The notes under the pieces are model-generated. The model saw only the letters and a list, made by a program, of their open reading frames with translations, did no database searches and was not told where the DNA came from. From positions 186,001 through 250,000 of the forward strand of contig NZ_CP096020.1 of the NCBI RefSeq assembly GCF_023115355.1: 64,000 nt of DNA, in the 5' to 3' direction. The position numbers were made by a program, and so were the translations under genes. Positions 47,197-56,775 of the stretch are shown one piece after another. This DNA is from Halocatena salina. GTDB taxonomy: Archaea > Halobacteriota > Halobacteria > Halobacteriales > Haloarculaceae. Every line of letters starts with the position of its first letter. Positions within the stretch are counted from its first letter, which is position 1.

Positions 47197-47793
47197 GTCT
47201 GTATCTTCACCGTATCGCCAGAAGCACGTAAACGACCAGCGCTCTCGATGGCGTCGAAGCGAATCCCAATTGGCTATCGGAATGGGCAGGTCTGTCGTTT
47301 AGCAGAGCGGCGAGAGACTCAGCCACGTATACCGAAGCGCTAGCCGAGCACAAAGAACGTGAGGCCTGTCTCGAGGAGTCGACCACGTACTCGATATCCT
47401 GTCCCGGGTGGACAGCGAGGTCTTGATCGCGAGCCTGTTTCAAGGCCGCCGCGTTCTGAGTATTCTGCGTATAGCCTTCCAACAGCTTGGAGACGCGATT
47501 CCGCTCGACGAGCTCCCCACTCCTACAGCGCCTGAGTGCAGTTCCGTTAGGAAGAGGACTCTGCGCTACCGCACTGATGTGTTCGAAAATACCGAGAAGG
47601 TGAATTTCATCAGTCTCACAGGGAATATCGACCTGACGACGGTCCAAGAGACGTGCATTCACCATAGTATCCGCATGTTCACCGAGCGAGGAAGCACTGC
47701 TTATCGGGACGAGGCCAGTAATGACTGCCTGGGTGGCAGCGAGGAGTACGCTGCTCCTTTAGGTGATTCTGGCGATACGGTGAAGATATAGAC
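47197..47793. repeat. 597-base segment bounded by an inverted 27-base repeat
   Basis: The 27 bases 47197-47223 recur inverted at 47767-47793 with one mismatch (ACCGTATCGCCAGA is the invariant core), and again in direct orientation at 51489-51515. The segment inside holds one + frame (47408-47791, starting DSEVLIASLFQGRRVLSILR) that faintly resembles haloarchaeal DUF7344-type regulators but is poor quality. It may be a decayed small transposable element or MITE. No target duplication was found. Confidence 0.5.
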
Positions 47794-48075
47794 GAGGTTC
47801 TGTGCGTGTTTTCCGTACCGTGTCTTGTTCGAACAAGCTGAGTGACTGCTGGTACGGAGACAGGGCAGTATCCAGTCGGGCTGTTCCATCGGATACGTCT
47901 CCTCCATCGGGACCGTCGGCATCACGACTCGTTTTTTCGAGGCGCAGCAGTCCTGGCGTTCCCTGCGAAAGAGGACGTGCCAGCCGTGCAACGAACAGGG
48001 TCCAAACGGCTGTCCCCGATGGCACTGATGGCAAGCGACCGGACAGTTATAGTCACGCGCCCGGATCTAACGAGT

Positions 48076-48444
48076 ATGGTTAGTCGGCGAACACGAGCAC
48101 GTATCGCGTTCCTCACTGAACTGCTTTCTATTCCTCTTCAGGTGTATCAGTGGCGGCATGCTACCGAGACAACCAAGTCGATTGCAGTCGTTCCGCGGTG
48201 GTTGGTGGTGGGGGGACTGCTTCAGGCAATCCTTTGTTGGGCGTACGATCACGATCACGGGGGCTTTCGAACGAAGTGGTGGCGTCCTGTCTCACTCGCA
48301 ATCGGTGTGGGTATTGGTGGTTTCCGAGTGCTCCCCCGAGCAGAGGCCGTATGGAGGAATCTCTCGATCGGAGGCAGTCTCGGCCGCATCGGCTACCGAC
48401 TCTGGTATGGAGTGCTTCGGCCACTGCCTGATACTACGGAGTGA
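48076..48444 (+). CDS. Unknown small protein with one membrane helix
   Basis: The 122-residue product has one hydrophobic stretch, VPRWLVVGGLLQAILCWAYD, and a second weaker one near LAIGVGIGGFRVL. It is basic for a halophile. Codon use is plausible. No family recognised. Confidence 0.35.
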   Translation: MVSRRTRARIAFLTELLSIPLQVYQWRHATETTKSIAVVPRWLVVGGLLQAILCWAYDHDHGGFRTKWWRPVSLAIGVGIGGFRVLPRAEAVWRNLSIGGSLGRIGYRLWYGVLRPLPDTTE

Positions 48445-48639
48445 TACCCTTTCTGAGTGGATCGAGACGCTCGCTCACGTGCACTTCAGTAACTCACGTC
48501 CTGAGTGGTTGATTCACATCGTCCCTCGTGGATACTGGTACTTGAAGACGAGCGTATACGTCCTCTCTTAGGTGACAGTGTTTCTTTGGCTCTATTGAGT
48601 CGTCAGACGCCTCAGGGTGAGGGATACGAGCAGTCGCAC

Positions 48640-48942
48640 GTCGGACGCCCCCCTCCGATCCCTCTGGCAAGTCTCGAAAACTGCTGGCAGATGCTGTTGA
48701 GGCGAGCCAGCTGGGAGATTCCCCAGACGACTACTGTTCGTACTGGCCGATCTCGATGACCGCGAGCAATTTCGAGAATTGCTCGCGATCAGGATCGGAG
48801 CCGGAGTGTCCGAGATCTGCGTAGTGATCGACAGCCGCGGCATCAACATCGCGTTCGTTGGGTCACTCGCCGATCGCCGTACGTTGATGGCAATCTCTTG
48901 ATAGTCGGTCGAGGCGAGAATATAAGTAGCAACGTCGGCCAT
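48640..48942 (-). pseudogene. Serine recombinase remnant
   Basis: The minus strand from 48942 reads MADVATYILASTDYQEIAIN, similar to the resolvase start (where RVSTDEQ with the catalytic serine is usual), followed by SASDPTNAML. A later frame gives REQFSKLLAVIEIGQYEQ, and then VVWGISQLARLNSICQQFS, the same block found at 34185-34304. Several frame changes and a stop show it is dead. Confidence 0.55.
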
Positions 48943-50012
48943 CTGAGTACTCACTGCTGACAGGATGAGAGAACCGTGAGTACCACACAGGACAGCTGGA
49001 TCAGGAGACACTCAGGGAAGGTGATGGGAATCCAGAGAAACTGCTTCCCACACGAGCGTCTGGACGGAGTAGAGTAGAGTAGAAGGTCAGAAATCAGTCC
49101 GACGCCACGCAGATACACATCGTCCCTGTACCCAGTAGCGGAGGGGTCATCATTATCACAGCCATGAAGACAGGCTGATTCGAGTCAAGAAGTCCCGTTC
49201 CCCGTTTGTGCGTTTTTCTTGAGAGTTTCATGAAATTGAGAGATATCGGTTGCTCGATTATCTTCGTGAGTCAGTCGATAGCGGAGAGTTGAGTGCGGTG
49301 GTGAGTGTTGAGTTACGTACGAATGGACGAACACACAATCAGGTCTGTTGCGGAGAGTACCGAGGAGAAATCCGTGTGCTCACCAACAGAGATTTCCTCG
49401 GCACACCCAATTCCATAAGTAAGTGAGTAATACCATTATGTTGTAATAATATGTCTCAAAATCGCCATACGGCGTAGCTGGTCAGGGGTTGGCAAATTTC
49501 ACATTTTTATTCATATATTTATTATAGGAAACAATCATACGGCGGCAGGGGTCAGGGGTTCATCGCCAGACGGAATTGGATCTGGTCTAGGGTCCTCCCG
49601 AAAAACCAACTGATATAGAGGGGGGGCAACGCCGTTGGTTTTCGAGCGTGGATATTCCCCATAGAGTAATTAATACATTAGATATCTGACTGTGATCAGC
49701 AGGGTGGCTGAAGGATACCCACCAGGGGGGTGTGTCAGTATCAGCCGGCCACTGCCAGAGTGGCCGGCCAGCGATCGAGTGATGTGTCACTGGCGCTAGC
49801 GCGCCCTGCCAGCGAAGCATGCCGTATGCCGGGATGGATTTCCCAGTAGTGGTCAGGACTGAACCGCTAAGAGCATCGGGGCAATTGACGACGACGGTGG
49901 TGCTGGACAGCACCCACTGCTCACAGGACAACCCCAGTCAAGTCGGGCCTTGGGCCCGATCGTCTGACGAGAACACTAGCTCAACAGCGGATTGCTCTGG
50001 GACGACCACCAG
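48943..50012. other. Gene-free stretch with hairpins
   Basis: About 1.07 kb. A stem around 49358-49400 (CCGAGG...CCTCGG) and a perfect 10-base stem with a five-base loop at 49744-49768 (GCCGGCCACT against AGTGGCCGGC) are visible. A GGTCAGGGGTT motif preceded by CATACGGCG occurs twice (49467-49491 and 49538-49560) with an AT-rich stretch between. No frame looks like a protein. Confidence 0.45.
49744..49768. repeat. Perfect 10-base inverted repeat
   Basis: GCCGGCCACT at 49744-49753 pairs with AGTGGCCGGC at 49759-49768 around a five-base loop. Strong GC hairpin with no T-run after it, so a simple terminator is less likely. Confidence 0.6.
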
Positions 50013-50244
50013 TCCCTCTGTCCGATCGATCCCACGCCCAGTTTGGGTCTCAGTTGCGGGCCACGAGTGCCCGGACAGCCAGCCGGCACCGACGGCGGGA
50101 TACCTCACCGAGTATCACACCGTGTTTCCGATGAAACCCGCATACCGGTACAGGTCCAACACTGCACCACAGTAGTGGGGTAGTGAAACCGTGCACTCCG
50201 CTGGGGTCCCTCGAACACACATCGGTTTGCATGAGAAAAACCGC
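50013..50244 (+). repeat. 232-base repeat, copy 1
   Basis: This segment is highly similar to 57286-57519 in the same orientation; the block CGGACAGCCAGCCGGCACCG and the following 50 bases are nearly identical, with a few small indels elsewhere. The flanks differ. No frame is conserved well enough to argue for a protein. It is probably a non-coding element end or structural repeat. Confidence 0.65.
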
Positions 50245-51488
50245 AACGCTGCATGGGCGCCCATCAGCTGCAACTACCTGGGGGTGCCTAGCTGCGTCAC
50301 TCCGGTGAGGGTGCCAGCCTGAGTGACGATCTTCTCGAGCACAATGACGACGATCGTCAGGGATGCCACTATATGCAATAGTTGAGGTGCGTCCGGCAAG
50401 CAACCCCATCTAACCCAGTGACGATGGCGCGCCCTGTAAATAGGACTGATGCAACTCTCCCAGCAGCACCAAGCGATAGCTGCCCGACTGTCCACCAGCT
50501 GCATCCCCCAGCTGACCGCTCTGTCTCCCATGGGACTGTCACTCTAGCGTCCAATTCCGCGACTGTCCGCCTGTTGGAAGTCCTCACTGTCCACCGCGTT
50601 CCAATCCTCATCAGACAGTGTCGACCGGCTCTCCGACTGTCCCAGCACCACCAAACACTAACCCAACCACTACCGTCCGAATCTTCGACTGTCAGGCCCA
50701 GATGGAGACGAGTACAGACACGAACAACAACGACAACGAGGGGCACCCAGGCCGGTTGCAATTCACCGGTTCACAGAGACTGACGATTGCTGGCCGCACC
50801 CCTGCCAATCGACAGACGTTCAAACGCGACAACCGCCCCTGAGCAGCACAATCGCCATCCAGCATTCAAGAACAGCAAAGAATGACTGCTCGGAGAGGGA
50901 ACATTCGGATAAATACCAATTATCTATCGTATCTACCGCCCAAGAAGAAAATACTTGCTGTCGCTAGAAATGTCGATCGTCGATCGAAGATCCGATCAGA
51001 CAAACAAATCCTCTGACGATCAGTCGACCCCATTGATTTCTCCACTGACGACCCGATTACGAACACCACTGGTGAAGCGAAGATGGAAGGGACAGCCCAC
51101 CTCACGGGACAGAGGAGGCAGTTGTCGACCCCCAGTTAGTCAGGGGCTCAGGAAGGTCCATTGAACGGCGGCCACGTAATCAACAGATACAAAGCTGATA
51201 CCCACACATATTCACATGGTTACAGACGAACCTGTGAATGTATAGAAACATATAATTCTTCTCAAACCACCGTTCTGAAACCCGATTTCGATACTCTCAC
51301 ACCATCGATTGATCGAATAATGAATCGATATTGCATGTTATCCATGGGAAAATCATGCAACATACAAATAGAATACAATCAGGACGGACCCTACAACGGG
51401 TAGCTGAATCTCGAGAAGACGAAATCCTTCCCTGTGAGACAAATCATCTGTCTCAAGGCCTACCAACTGAGAACACGCACGAGACCTC
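50245..51488. other. Gene-free stretch
   Basis: About 1.24 kb with only low-quality frames on both strands. From 51170 the composition becomes AT-rich. I see nothing I can name. Confidence 0.4.
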
Positions 51489-51515
51489 GTCTATATCTTC
51501 ACCGTATCGCCAGAA
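51489..51515 (+). repeat. Third copy of the 27-base motif
   Basis: Identical to the reverse complement of 47767-47793, and the similarity continues for at least 20 bases on either side of both copies (through AAAGGAG.AGCG and CTCGCTG after it). All three occurrences also read as R/P-RLYLHRIARxT in one frame just before a stop, so the repeat may be an old coding 3' end or an element terminus. Confidence 0.55.
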
Positions 51516-51709
51516 CGACTTAAAGGAGTAGCGCACCCCTCGCTGCCCAGTCGAACATTCAGTGAGTGACGAGCAGCGGACCCACGAATGGCCACGATCT
51601 CGACCGCCTTTGGGTGGGCAAAAGAGTCCGAGTAAACATCGCAGCGAATTGTGCACAATAATGCGCCTCACAGCACTCGTTGACGTTGAAACGCTGTATA
51701 CACCAAGGT

Positions 51710-52327
51710 TTAGAGTGGTTTAAAATCTACCTGCAGACCCGTCGCAGAGCTATCGAGGTGAATAGCTACGTATTTAATATAACCACCAGCCACGTAATTA
51801 TCACTCCACCCCGCGCTAACAGTGCCATAAGCCGTATCCGTGCCAACTGTATCATTCGACTCAGCTCCGTTCCCCTTCTGTATTTCATTACTGAGTTTGA
51901 GGGTGTAATTATACTTTTTACCGCTAGCCGAGACCTTAATCATCGATGCTCCCACCGTTTCTCGTGAAATTGTTAAGGACGAATCCCCTCCGTCCGGAGT
52001 TACTGTGAAGTGCCGAGGAGATTCGGGGAACCAGTAATTATCTTCGTAGCCTGGACTAATATTCCCCCGGACCCCTGGACCAGAAATCTCGTCATTATCA
52101 TCAGCCTTAGCCCATTTTCTGGGATCCTCCTGTCGATTGGCCGCGTCTGTTGTAGAAATACGATAGAACCAACTATTATTACCCTCAGCGGATACAAGCA
52201 ATTCACCGACAGGGTCTGCTGCTGCTACCGTTTCAGTAGCGGCTATTCCACTGACGGTTCCGATGACACCGGTGGCCATTGATCGTAAGAAGCGCCGTCG
52301 TCCAAGTATGTTCTTATCCATACTCAT
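51710..52327 (-). CDS. Tat-exported secreted protein, unknown
   Basis: The 205-residue product has a clear twin-arginine signal, NILGRRRFLRSMATGVIGTV, followed by a hydrophobic stretch and a probable cleavage site after VAAA. The mature part is polar and beta-rich: GNNSWFYRISTTDAANRQED, NYWFPESPRHFTVTPDGG and, at the end, GGYIKYVAIHLDSSATGLQV. It would fold in the cytoplasm and be exported to the surface or medium. No known halocin or enzyme motif is seen. The local sequence is AT-rich compared with the chromosome average. A start at 52321 is also possible. Confidence 0.7.
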   Translation of the reverse strand: MSMDKNILGRRRFLRSMATGVIGTVSGIAATETVAAADPVGELLVSAEGNNSWFYRISTTDAANRQEDPRKWAKADDNDEISGPGVRGNISPGYEDNYWFPESPRHFTVTPDGGDSSLTISRETVGASMIKVSASGKKYNYTLKLSNEIQKGNGAESNDTVGTDTAYGTVSAGWSDNYVAGGYIKYVAIHLDSSATGLQVDFKPL

Positions 52328-53127
52328 TACTTTCTTTTAGACTACTCTTTATAATTCTTTTGATACTATAATATTATAATATACATATAACTATATAATA
52401 AATAATCGCTTTAGTTGGCCGTTTCAGGCTGATTTAAGGCCATCAGAGAAATTCAAATCTACAAATTATTATAAACTATTCTAAATGTCATTATTTAATT
52501 GAGGAATCGTAGAATAATTATTGTTTACTATTATATCCCAGAAAGATATTGGCCTCAATCGTGGTCATTGATTCGCGGTTGCCCTCCTACCCGGTCTCTG
52601 TCTTGGTCTGTTGTCAACGAACACCATGTTGTCGACTGGCTCCACCACGCCCATCGATGGCGTACCCATTGGTGAGTTAGCGCTAATGAAAGAGGTCCTA
52701 TTCGGCTATCGATACTCAACAATAGAGTGTAGTTGTTTCGCCCATTTGTCCTATTTTGTTCGCCCATACAATTATCTTAAAGTTACCCGCTTCTCTCCAG
52801 GCTGGCGAGAAACTATACCTTCTCGCCATGGTGCGATGTGACATTGACCATGACCGAGTCGTACTCGTTGCATCGACCGAGATAAATATCACCGAATCGA
52901 TGGACAAAGTAGCTCTATGAGCCGATTTAATCGCCATCCGAGCGCGGAGTATCGAGCGTTTGTGGAGAGCGTCAGAGAATATGCCAACGCCGGTCAGAAG
53001 TCTAGCGAGAAGTAATGTTATCGACGATCTTGTACACGTCTGCAAGCTTCGAGTCTCTCCTGCATTTTATCATGAAAGTATAATATACAATATTTTACAT
53101 AAAAATATTATGAGGGTATACTGTAAC
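52328..53127. other. AT-rich intergenic region with two tiny overlapping frames
   Basis: The first 200 bases are strongly AT-rich and hold the promoter of the Tat protein gene. Two short + frames, about 52828-52920 (MVRCDIDHDRVVLVASTEIN) and 52917-53015 (MSRFNRHPSAEYRAFVESVR), overlap by ATGA and look faintly coding. No known family. Confidence 0.35.
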
Positions 53128-53906
53128 ATGGGAAAGAAAGTTGTCTGCTCCAAATATGGTAACGAATTCGATCCAAAAGAGGCCAAAAACGAGAACACAA
53201 AATGCGCTGGCTGCCAGATGTTTGGCTGATCACGAGATGGGTTTTTACGTTTTATTCGGTCGAGTAAATAGTCCCGGTGGGCCTTGAGGAGCGTTTGTAG
53301 TTCAGGGAAATCCCACTTCTCGGCCAGTTGTTCGAGGCGACGACGGACACGTCGGCCGTCTTGAATCGCCATTTCGTAGCCCTCCTGGGTGTTTTCGCAC
53401 CGATGGCCGAGAAGTCCAACATCTGCCATCTCCTCAGCTGAAAACTGTCCATCATGGACGCGCTCACGCGCTGCCATCCAGTCTTCCGACCGAGCAACAA
53501 ATGATTCCACCGCTTTAGGAGGGTATCCGAACACAACGCCAAGCCTGCGTTCCCATGCCTGTGATCGCTCCGAACGGTTACTCGTTGGCAAGAGATCAAG
53601 CCGTCCATGAACAGGAGCAACGACCCAAAACAGCGTTGCGAGACGGGTTTCGAGCGCGAGATCGAACGTCTCACACAGATCTCGGACACCTTGGCGAGCT
53701 GCGAACGGATATTCAGGGAACGCTTCGTTGCGGGGATCAAATGCTATCGCTGGTTTCTCCCCAGCCAGCATGAGAACAAACAACAACGGTTGAGGATCGC
53801 CGAAGAGTTCGTTATCGACACAGTTCCCGAGATACTCCCGCAGCGCCTGACGTTCAGCGGTGGTAATCGTCGTGATAGGGGGATCAGGGGCTGTGGGTTC
53901 GAACAT
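53070..53906 (-). CDS. Unknown 278-residue acidic protein
   Basis: The product starts MFEPTAPDPPITTITTAERQ and continues ALREYLGNCVDNELFGDPQP, LLFVLMLAGEKPAIAFDPRN, then an arginine-rich helical half (RRVRRRLEQLAEKWDFPELQ). It probably ended naturally near KRKNPSRDQ (about 53232); the extra AT-rich tail of about 50 hydrophobic residues to 53070 is antisense to the tiny cysteine protein and looks like read-through into non-coding DNA. No family recognised; no signal peptide. Confidence 0.6.
   Translation of the reverse strand: MFEPTAPDPPITTITTAERQALREYLGNCVDNELFGDPQPLLFVLMLAGEKPAIAFDPRNEAFPEYPFAARQGVRDLCETFDLALETRLATLFWVVAPVHGRLDLLPTSNRSERSQAWERRLGVVFGYPPKAVESFVARSEDWMAARERVHDGQFSAEEMADVGLLGHRCENTQEGYEMAIQDGRRVRRRLEQLAEKWDFPELQTLLKAHRDYLLDRIKRKNPSRDQPNIWQPAHFVFSFLASFGSNSLPYLEQTTFFPMLQYTLIIFLCKILYIILS
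53128..53229 (+). CDS. 33-residue cysteine-motif protein
   Basis: MGKKVVCSKYGNEFDPKEAK, then NENTKCAGCQMFG: a C-x(n)-C..C arrangement typical of tiny zinc-ribbon proteins that are common and often missed in haloarchaea. One cysteine of the first pair appears replaced (CSKYG where CSxCG would be expected), so metal binding may be incomplete. Confidence 0.4.
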   Translation: MGKKVVCSKYGNEFDPKEAKNENTKCAGCQMFG

Positions 53907-54606
53907 ATATATTACCAATATAGTACTCGATATTTACGCTTGCGCCCCTGCCAAATAGACGAATTTGTATTTCTCAGTGCCACTATTGATCGATTTCTCA
54001 CTCAGTACGAGGGGAGAGGTCGCGTCTTACCCAGAGTAGTGGTCGTCAGGCGGCTCGGTTCTTTGGTAAGATCCAGTCCTCTTCACCGACAGCTTCGGAC
54101 AGTGTGGCGTGTTGGGTCTTCTCTCGATCGATGACACTACGATCCAGCGAGTCTTTGTCAACAGTACCTTGGTGGGAGCGTGTTGAACTCAGTGAGGCAT
54201 TGATGTCAGACGACTAACTAGTGGATGAGTACTGAAGTGTCGATTCATGTCAGGAATTGCAGGGATATACGACATTGTTCTTCGAATCGCCTATTCTTGA
54301 CTGCTCAAAGCGGTCAATTTTGGTATGCACTCAGTCTCGTTACAGCCCTGCCTATCGGCTTTGTGCGCAAGGTCAACATCGTTGAGATCCCTAGATGGCA
54401 GAAACTGTTCTCGAGACTATCCAGTAAGCAGCAGCCAGTTGTCGGAATACGACAGGATAGCTGATGAGCAGTCTGAATCGCATCTGCGATCTCGAAGGAC
54501 GTGATTGTTATCCCTAAGGATATAAATTTTTCTAAAATTATTTTTGATTAATAGTTATAAAGTGACCGCAAATTATAATATGGTAGCTTAGTAAGTTCTT
54601 ATTGCG
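53907..54606. other. Gene-free stretch before the protease
   Basis: About 700 bases with only weak frames. The last 90 bases are very AT-rich and hold the promoter of the protease gene. Confidence 0.4.
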
Positions 54607-55758
54607 ATGAAGAAAAAAGGTGAAAAATTCCATTTGATGAGTCGTCGTCGAATGATGAAGTCGCTAGCAACCTTGGGTATTTCTGGCTCCGCGCTAGAGT
54701 ATATGTCCCACGAGGCCCTAGCAAAGACCACGGATAACCCCGGAGATGAAATCCCTCGCCTTTATGGGGTTCGCACGACGAATCGTGAAGAATTTCTAAA
54801 TGGTAATGCCTCTCTCAAGAGAGAGCCAAAATATTATACGATCCCTCGCGATCAGTGGATTCGAACCGAAACGGCCTTCGATGCAGCTAAGCGTATCAGG
54901 AAGAAATTTGAAGACATTGACGGGATCAGGGTAGGTGTTCAAGCAAATCAATCAAGGAGAGGCAATCCAGACCTGGAAGTTTCAGTTTCTCATAGAACGG
55001 TAGAAGGTCAATCAGAGACGAGAATCACGCCAGATATTGACTTCAACGAATTGGAAGACCGGATTCCCCCTAAAGCAAAGGGAGCCGTTGGCCAGGGTAA
55101 GCATAAAACCACAAGAGAGCAGATCCCTGTGGTCGCTAAGAAAAAAACACTGAAAGAACAGGCCCACTACGATAGCACATACAGACCAGTCCCAGGGGGT
55201 TGTGAGGTTGTAGCGGGTAACGCTTATGGAACAATTGGAACGCCTGCAGTTGATAGGACTCATAACCAACAGACTCTCGTCACTGCAGGACATGTCGTGA
55301 ATGGTGGCTCGGTATCATCCGTATACCAACCCCAGGGTGGTAGCAAAATCGGAAGTGGTGGTCGCGGAATTGCTAACGGGACAAAAGATTGTGGGACCAT
55401 TGATTTAGCATCTGGTACCTCTAACAGGTACAAATTAGCAGATTATTACGGTGATTACAAACCTGAAATAGTGGTAGGGACTCTTGGTCGCGATCGTATT
55501 AATGATATGGCATCTACGGCAGACTATTTGAATCTCCAAGGACGGACATCAGGTCCAGCAAGCTCATATATTACTGCAGTAGATTATTATGATATAGAAG
55601 TAAGCTATAACCTGGATGGCGGTGATTCTGGTGGTCCTTACTATGACTTTGACGGCGATTATATATATATCGCCGGTATTCATGCGTGGGGAGTTGGTAA
55701 CAATTCAAGAGGTAATCGAATGAGTGTTGTTGAGAGTACCCTAGATGTAGGAGTTTGA
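54607..55758 (+). CDS. Tat-exported chymotrypsin-fold serine protease
   Basis: The 383-residue product has a twin-arginine signal in the first 40 residues (SRRRMMKSLATLGISGS), then an about 145-residue pro-region, then a trypsin-like domain. The catalytic triad can be placed: His229 in QTLVTAGHVVNGGS, Asp266 in DCGTIDLASGT and Ser341 in NLDGGDSGGPYYD. It would fold in the cytoplasm, pass the Tat pathway and act outside the cell. Its DNA is markedly AT-richer than the chromosomal genes nearby, and it is followed within 60 bases by a lipoprotein gene on the same strand. Host range of its substrates is unknown. An internal start at 54637 is possible. Confidence 0.85.
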   Translation: MKKKGEKFHLMSRRRMMKSLATLGISGSALEYMSHEALAKTTDNPGDEIPRLYGVRTTNREEFLNGNASLKREPKYYTIPRDQWIRTETAFDAAKRIRKKFEDIDGIRVGVQANQSRRGNPDLEVSVSHRTVEGQSETRITPDIDFNELEDRIPPKAKGAVGQGKHKTTREQIPVVAKKKTLKEQAHYDSTYRPVPGGCEVVAGNAYGTIGTPAVDRTHNQQTLVTAGHVVNGGSVSSVYQPQGGSKIGSGGRGIANGTKDCGTIDLASGTSNRYKLADYYGDYKPEIVVGTLGRDRINDMASTADYLNLQGRTSGPASSYITAVDYYDIEVSYNLDGGDSGGPYYDFDGDYIYIAGIHAWGVGNNSRGNRMSVVESTLDVGV

Positions 55759-55816
55759 AGACAAAGAACGATTAGTTTTTTATGGCCATGAGTTTAAGGT
55801 TATAATACCATCAGAA

Positions 55817-56260
55817 ATGAGTGAGCAAAATAAATTGATATTAGTAGTAGTATTAGTTTCAGCGATAATTACGGCTGGTTGTTTTGCTAATACTCCCTCC
55901 ACCTCTGAAGATCATAAAACAACGAGTTTAAATGACAGTCAACCGAACAACTCCATGAGTAACGACAGTGGACCCATTCAGGCGAAAGAAGTAGAATCAC
56001 CCCCTTCAAGCGCAAAAGTCATCCCTTCAAACGATAATCGAATTGCTGATGTAAAGCCGATACAGAAAGTGGTCAGACGAGCAGTTGAGAAAGACGGTAC
56101 ACCTCGAAAAGTAGGTCAAAGACTTGAGGGAGAACAATATAGAAAAGTTTCACAGATATTGAAAAAGTTACCGAAGTATAACGAATCCCCGGCGGACAAT
56201 GGGTATTATATAAAGTACAAAGGTAAGGTAATTCGTCTAAATATATTATTAGAAGAATAG
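55817..56260 (+). CDS. Lipoprotein, unknown
   Basis: The 147-residue product has a hydrophobic N-terminus with lipobox VSAIITAGC (Cys22), followed by a Ser/Thr/Asn-rich linker typical of surface-exposed haloarchaeal lipoproteins and a basic C-terminal domain (VKPIQKVVRRAVEKDGTPRK, YIKYKGKVIRLNILLEE). It lies 58 bases after the protease and shares its AT-rich composition, so the two are probably one unit; a role as protease partner, inhibitor or immunity protein is speculative. Confidence 0.7.
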   Translation: MSEQNKLILVVVLVSAIITAGCFANTPSTSEDHKTTSLNDSQPNNSMSNDSGPIQAKEVESPPSSAKVIPSNDNRIADVKPIQKVVRRAVEKDGTPRKVGQRLEGEQYRKVSQILKKLPKYNESPADNGYYIKYKGKVIRLNILLEE

Positions 56261-56557
56261 ATAATAATTTAAAATATATACAATAAAAATTTCAACTAAC
56301 TGCTTGGAACGATCTCGTAGTCCTGGAACAGTTGATCGATATAGTCTCCGTCGAGAAGCGATTCGATTCTTGGTTCGGACAATTCGTGCTAAGAAAGTAC
56401 CCTCCAGGCAATCTGGTTCTTTGACGGAGCGTGTCCGAGTGGGAATACAGACCACTCAATGATTCTCCAAGCACGCACCGAGTGAACAGTCACTCACCGA
56501 GATTAAATCAGCTACTCTGAACACTACCGTACTCTACCCGCAAAAGCTACTTGTGTC

Positions 56558-56576
56558 TGTATACAGTCTGTATACA
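56558..56576 (+). promoter_or_regulatory. Twin TGTATACA palindromes at the vapBC start
   Basis: The 8-base palindrome TGTATACA occurs at 56558-56565 and 56569-56576, 11 bases centre to centre, ending one base before the vapB ATG at 56578. The spacing is one helical turn, as expected for cooperative binding by the antitoxin dimer. It overlaps the position where transcription of a leaderless gene would start. Confidence 0.6.
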
Positions 56577-56577
56577 T

Positions 56578-56775
56578 ATGAGTACGTCAATCCGCGTCTC
56601 CGACGGCACCAAGCGGATGCTTCAGACCCTCAAGAAGGAGGATGAAACGTTTGATGAACTCCTCGCCCGCCTCGCCCAGAGTGAACGGCCCATCGCCATC
56701 GGTGCGTGGAGTGAGGACGATGCCGACCGCGCGCGGGCAGCCGTGAAACGCTCCCGGGAGAGCTTCGAACGGTGA
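56578..56775 (+). CDS. vapB: VapB-type antitoxin
   Basis: The 65-residue product starts MSTSIRVSDGTKRMLQTLKK and continues with a helical region EDETFDELLARLAQSE, typical of haloarchaeal VapB. It would bind DNA and neutralise the toxin. The stop overlaps the toxin start (GTGA). The ATG at 56578 is chosen because it follows the palindromic operator directly. Confidence 0.8.
   Translation: MSTSIRVSDGTKRMLQTLKKEDETFDELLARLAQSERPIAIGAWSEDDADRARAAVKRSRESFER

Noticed and set aside
47408-47791. Confident DUF7344-type regulator
   Set aside because: Only a short stretch resembles the family, and the second half has no conserved pattern; kept only as a remark inside the repeat-bounded segment.
49439-49570. 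Repeated CATACGGCG...GGTCAGGGGTT pair as a possible replication origin
   Set aside because: Only two copies, no Orc1/Cdc6 gene nearby, and the sequence does not resemble the origin recognition boxes I know from haloarchaea.
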